Of a stretch of DNA of 64,000 bases, positions 60,401-64,000 are shown piece by piece. The stretch lies in NCBI GenBank assembly GCA_028551475.1, contig CM052361.1, positions 16,247,274 to 16,311,273 on the forward strand, in the 5' to 3' direction. The notes under the pieces are model-generated. The model searched no databases. It was given only the letters and a program-made list of their open reading frames with translations, and was not told the DNA's origin. Numbering within the stretch: the first letter of the stretch is position 1; each line of letters opens with the position of its first letter. Position numbers and translations under genes: made by a program. Source of the stretch: Casuarina equisetifolia (Eukaryota; Streptophyta; Magnoliopsida; Fagales; Casuarinaceae).

Positions 60401-62365
60401 CAGTTATTTGGGGTGATATTTTCAGGGAGGGGGGGAAGGTTAAAATGAACTTATTTTCAGCCAAAATTACTTTACACTCCTTATCAGTTTTACCTTTTTA
60501 CTAGTAAGGATCTATTTTTTTCTTTTTCTTTTGCAAATAAGCAAGATTGATGTTATCTACCAGCTATGTCTATGTCCAATTTTCCGTTTAGATCTTGATG
60601 ATTTGCACAGTCAAACCCAAAAAAAATATGTCATGTTTATAGACTATTATATGACACTGTCTCATCAATTTTAAATCTTTGTGAAGTATCAAACCCAAAA
60701 ATGTAGGAAAAAATAAAAACAAAGAAGAGAGGTTAGAAAGAGTACGTTATCCTTATTAATCATTTTTTGGAGTAGTTTAACTATCATATTTGTCTAACCA
60801 TCTCTTCAAGAAGGGGTGGTTTGGCAATCCTTATTAATTTGTTCTGAGGCTAGTTGATTGCTTCTCTGAGATGAACTGTCCAACCGTCCCTATCAATCAT
60901 TTTGGCAGTGATTCAACCATATCTAGAAAAGGTCTTTGAGGTGGTTCAATAAAACTATCCTAGCATTATGGGAGCAATCAACATTTTTATATTTTGAATT
61001 AGTAATGGTTTGATCATCTTGACAAGGGTTATTTGAATTTTTTATTTTTTATTTTATTTTTGTCCTTTTTGTTTCCTTAATGATTTTCAATTGTATATAA
61101 TTGGGATTTCACATAGTTGAAATTAACATCACCAATCTGACTTGAATGTCAGTACATGTGGATCAACTTGCACACAGAGTACTTGGACCTTTATCTGACA
61201 AAGGATAAAAGTCTAGGGGATATTAAGTAAAGTTATGATAATTGTTTTCTTGTTCGCAAAAAGTTTGGAAGAAAGTGGAAATTGAGGATTTCTTGGTAGG
61301 ACCATGTTTGACATAAGTATAACATGTGGGGTTGAAGTGAAAATTTGTGGGTAGTATAATTGATAAATAAAAATTAAGATGAAAAGATGCTAGAAGTATT
61401 CAAGCAATGGTGGCTTCCTGGAAGCCATTGTTGTGGTAATTTGGTGGTGATCTTTGGAGCCATATAACAGGTTTTATAGTTGACCATGGGTTGTCAAGGA
61501 TTTGCCAGGTTCAATGGGATTTTCAAATGGTTTGTGGTGACTATGAGCTTTCTAGAACCATTCTGAATGGTCTTGGGGGCAACCATAGGGTGGTAGAAGT
61601 GTTTTGAGAGCTACAATTCCATCAAATAGAAAATAGATTGGTGATATTGCAATGATGATTACCTACCACGTGGTAGTTGGCTGCTACTTTAGGTGTTTTT
61701 AACAATATTTATACTGAGAAAGATGAGATCACATTTGCTTATTTTTTGAGTTTAAGCCAATTTACCGTTATTTTCTTAGAGTATTTTTGTATTTTATTTT
61801 ATTTTGGAAATGGTTTGATAGTTCGTATTGAAAAGTTTGTAAGTGGTGAAGTCTACTTCGGAAAGTCTATTTAGGTAAATTTTGGTACTTTTACCGATCA
61901 AATCCAAAGTTTGCTTTTGGGCCAAGCCTGAACCATTGAAATAGATTGTTTCAAGTGACGTAGCCTCCTCCTGGAGTAAACGGACCAAGCTGAAGGACTT
62001 GACATTTGAAGGTGGGATTTGTGAAATCATCTCATCATGGTCTGTGTTCTGAGTGGGGGTTACCTTATCCCTTATTTGGATTAATTAAATCGATCGGTGC
62101 CATGTTGCCAAAAAAAGTGATCGAACACATTATCTAGGCCTTGGCATTTTCATGATTCTTTGTTTTATTTCCTGATTTCCATTTTGACTTTTCATGGCTT
62201 TTCGTGTTTCTTTTCATGGTGCAATAGACGTGGTTTTATGTCGTTTGTTTTCTTTTAATTACAGCATTTGCACCCATGAATGGAGGAAATGCTCCTGACA
62301 TGCATGATGCAAACTCCTGGAAGCAGCCACTCGATGCTCAGAAATACTTCTCCGAAAGTGAGTGA
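54492..62365 (+). CDS. Conserved plant protein of unknown function, possibly mitochondrial
   Basis: Five exons, 54492-54800, 54877-55037, 55321-55351, 58549-58651 and 62265-62365, splice in frame at GT-AG sites to give 234 residues. I recognise it as the kind of protein conserved in plants but cannot name a function. The N-terminus (about residues 1-45) is rich in Arg, Ser and Ala and nearly free of acidic residues, as in a mitochondrial presequence. Next comes MHEIGDHVPLRERFVIP, a very basic helix (NKRRKQLREQFMRRTRLVL), an aromatic and charged region (EPWCKKYMELYQELRENWER), an acidic linker (ESAEEDDHD-like) and a second charged helix (NWERVNQIRDKFEYDREKR). No membrane segment is visible. Such basic, soluble architecture would suit an RNA- or ribosome-associated organellar protein, but that is inference. 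Introns 3 and 4 are each over 3 kb and full of duplications. Confidence 0.85.
56444..56682 (+). repeat. 120-bp tandem duplication in intron 3 of gene 5
   Basis: Two adjacent, nearly identical copies (56444-56563 and 56564-56682) start CATAAAAATTGCA and end around GATATCTTCTAGCA. Only a handful of substitutions and a one-base gap separate them, so the duplication is fairly recent. Confidence 0.93.
57124..57558 (+). repeat. 222-bp tandem duplication in intron 3 of gene 5
   Basis: Two adjacent copies (57124-57345 and 57346-57558) share blocks such as TTCACCGAACTATTTGC and GTTCATACTGCTTGGTGAAG. They are more diverged than the duplication at 56444, so this is an older event. Confidence 0.92.
58469..58490 (+). 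repeat. (GT)11 microsatellite close to a 3' splice site
   Basis: Eleven GT units, preceded by TATATA, end 58 bases before the first base of exon 4 (58549). The transcript therefore carries a UG tract within the splice acceptor region. Confidence 0.93.
60042..60059 (+). repeat. Run of 18 G in intron 4 of gene 5
   Basis: A perfect homopolymer of 18 G on the transcribed-sense strand, the only such run in the window. It could form a G-quadruplex and is also a likely place for sequencing length error. Confidence 0.9.
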
Positions 62366-64000
62366 CTGACAGGACTTCAAATTTACCAACCAAAGGGAGG
62401 GCTTGAGACTGTCTTGCCTCTGTTTTTCGCCAACTAGTAGGTGCTCCTCTCAGAGCTTCAGCCTCAGACATTCGTCCTCTTCTGGTCGAGGAGCAGTGTT
62501 ACAGTGGGAAGTCTAATTTTTAACCGAAAAAAATATGTAGTCCGGGGAACTTATTTCAGTGCCGTGAATACATGTATGTTTTACATCCGATGCAAGTAGC
62601 TGGTGATAAAGAAATCAAATATATTTGTAATTTTCCTACAAGAAAAAAAGTATTGTGGTGTTTCATCAAGTCAATTCTGAGGGCATTAGGATCAGAGATA
62701 CGAGTTGCGGCACTCATTAGAATCATAATTGCATAGTAACGGTTGATTTGTTGGACTATTTGTCAGTTGGATAAATTGTTTGACAGAGAAAGGATGGTTT
62801 TCATCGCACAGTATGTGATTCATCTCAAACTATGGCCAGGTTTATATGGTACAATGATTTCATAATAATCTCTTTACCACGTCAAAAGTGTTGCTTCATT
62901 TGATTTGCTTCTTTTCTAGTCACTTCTGAGGCATTTTAATGCCTTCAAGTGGTTTAGCATCTTAAGGCACTTCCAACACTCGTTGATTATTGAGAGGTTT
63001 AAGTCAGGTCATTTAGTTTATGCACGGATTGTGACAGATTTTCTTTTCTGTTAATTGAAAACTCTTATAATCCAATTGAAACTTGTTGCTTTCATAAAAT
63101 TTTTGCTCAACTTTTTAGTTTTTCAAACAATTTGAATTCCTACCGAAAAGATTGCTACCTATAATACTAAACAATCATCAATGGATTTTGTACATTCTCG
63201 TAACCAATAATATCACACGTACGAGATCTCCTAAGATTATATACCTATGAAAGAGTCAAAAAGATCTAACTCTCAATGATCCTAGACTTTGTAATTGTTT
63301 TATTGATAACAAACCTAAAAGAAAAGCTCTGAGAAATTTGCGCTCAAACCTTAGCCCCTAAAGGACTCTTATGGCCAGCCATCTTACAATTTTCTTAAAC
63401 TTTTAACATTCAAACCATCTAAAACTAGGTATTCAACAGTTAGTCCCTGTTTGAACCGCAAAATGTCTCAGCTCAAATATGTGAGGAGACTCTATAGCCC
63501 AGAAGTTCAAATGCATCTCAAAACACTTTAATTGGTGATCTAGAGAAAAAAGATTTTGATAGAAATATCAAATGGATGTAGATTCTGTCTTTTGTCATTT
63601 GATTCCTAGGATCCATACATTGACTAGACCATTAGTTTGTCTTTCGAAACTACCATAAACTGATCAAATTCGTACAAAATATTCTTTGTGATCTACTATT
63701 ATCTCACTCATGACCAAAAAATCACTTTAGGTTGAAACCAAAACCTTAATTCAGTCAAAATTACCTTTTTTTTTTTTTTAATTTTAATTTTAATTTTCTT
63801 TTTTCTTTGTGAATGGAACCTTTCTTGTCTTATATTAGCCTTCCCATCCAAAACCTCCCTTCTTGAAACTAATTTCTAAATTTATCTTAGAAAACAAAGT
63901 TTCAGAGTAATGCTTCTGTGATTTATCAAAAAATCATCTTCTATTTCAAAGGAAAAAAAATATTTCTTAGAACATTTGTCAAAAAATTGACCTTTCAGAA
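62366..64000. other. Gene 5 3' region and gene-free DNA
   Basis: The first few hundred bases are the likely 3' untranslated region of gene 5. After the dispersed repeat at 62890-63019 I see no gene. A T run and TTTTAA repeats lie near 63765-63800. Confidence 0.5.
62890..63019 (+). repeat. Dispersed repeat copy B
   Basis: The partner of 46581-46698, in the same orientation, about 16 kb away and just downstream of gene 5. Similarity fades outside the block on both sides, so the two copies arose by dispersal of a short element and not by duplication of the genes around them. Confidence 0.7.

Overview
The window reads as nuclear DNA of a flowering plant: AT-rich, with plant-type GT-AG introns, kilobase-sized introns, nuclear-encoded organelle-targeted proteins and many decayed Ty1/copia elements. 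The overall look would suit a woody dicot such as grapevine, but that is an impression and not something I can prove from the sequence.

I can support five protein-coding genes. (1) An intact, intronless CPR5-type nuclear-envelope protein at 2621-4438 (+). (2) A two-exon MazG-like dCTP pyrophosphatase (DCTPP1 type) at 27358-28313 (-). (3) A single-exon chloroplast YGGT/YlmG-family protein at 40629-41309 (+). (4) An eight-exon HMCES/SRAP-domain abasic-site processing protein at 43267-52962 (-). (5) A five-exon conserved protein of unknown function, possibly mitochondrial, at 54492-62365 (+). All exon models were built by hand from reading frame, splice sites and phase, and every model closes in frame.

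Layout: 1-2.1 kb is empty upstream DNA. CPR5 lies at 2.2-4.7 kb. From 6.4 to 25.6 kb there is a retrotransposon graveyard: two related minus-strand copia elements lying head to tail, one plus-strand copia element, and a minus-strand Ty3/gypsy integrase remnant. DCTPP1 follows at 27.4-28.3 kb. From 29 to 37 kb there are more minus-strand relics: a copia element with a split integrase, a copia RNase H piece next to LTR-like DNA, and a LINE endonuclease piece. The stretch 37-40.6 kb has no recognisable gene. The last 24 kb is the gene-rich part. The genes are ordinary single plant genes that share no pathway, although DCTPP1 (nucleotide pool cleaning) and HMCES (abasic-site protection) both serve genome maintenance.

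I found no CRISPR array, operon or clearly new multi-gene system. The most interesting points are a possible splice-controlled upstream ORF in the CPR5 leader, the lack of introns in CPR5, a second PIP-like motif next to a small internal repeat in HMCES, several tandem duplications inside introns, a sequence shared between an HMCES intron and the DNA downstream of gene 5, and the uncharacterised gene 5 itself.
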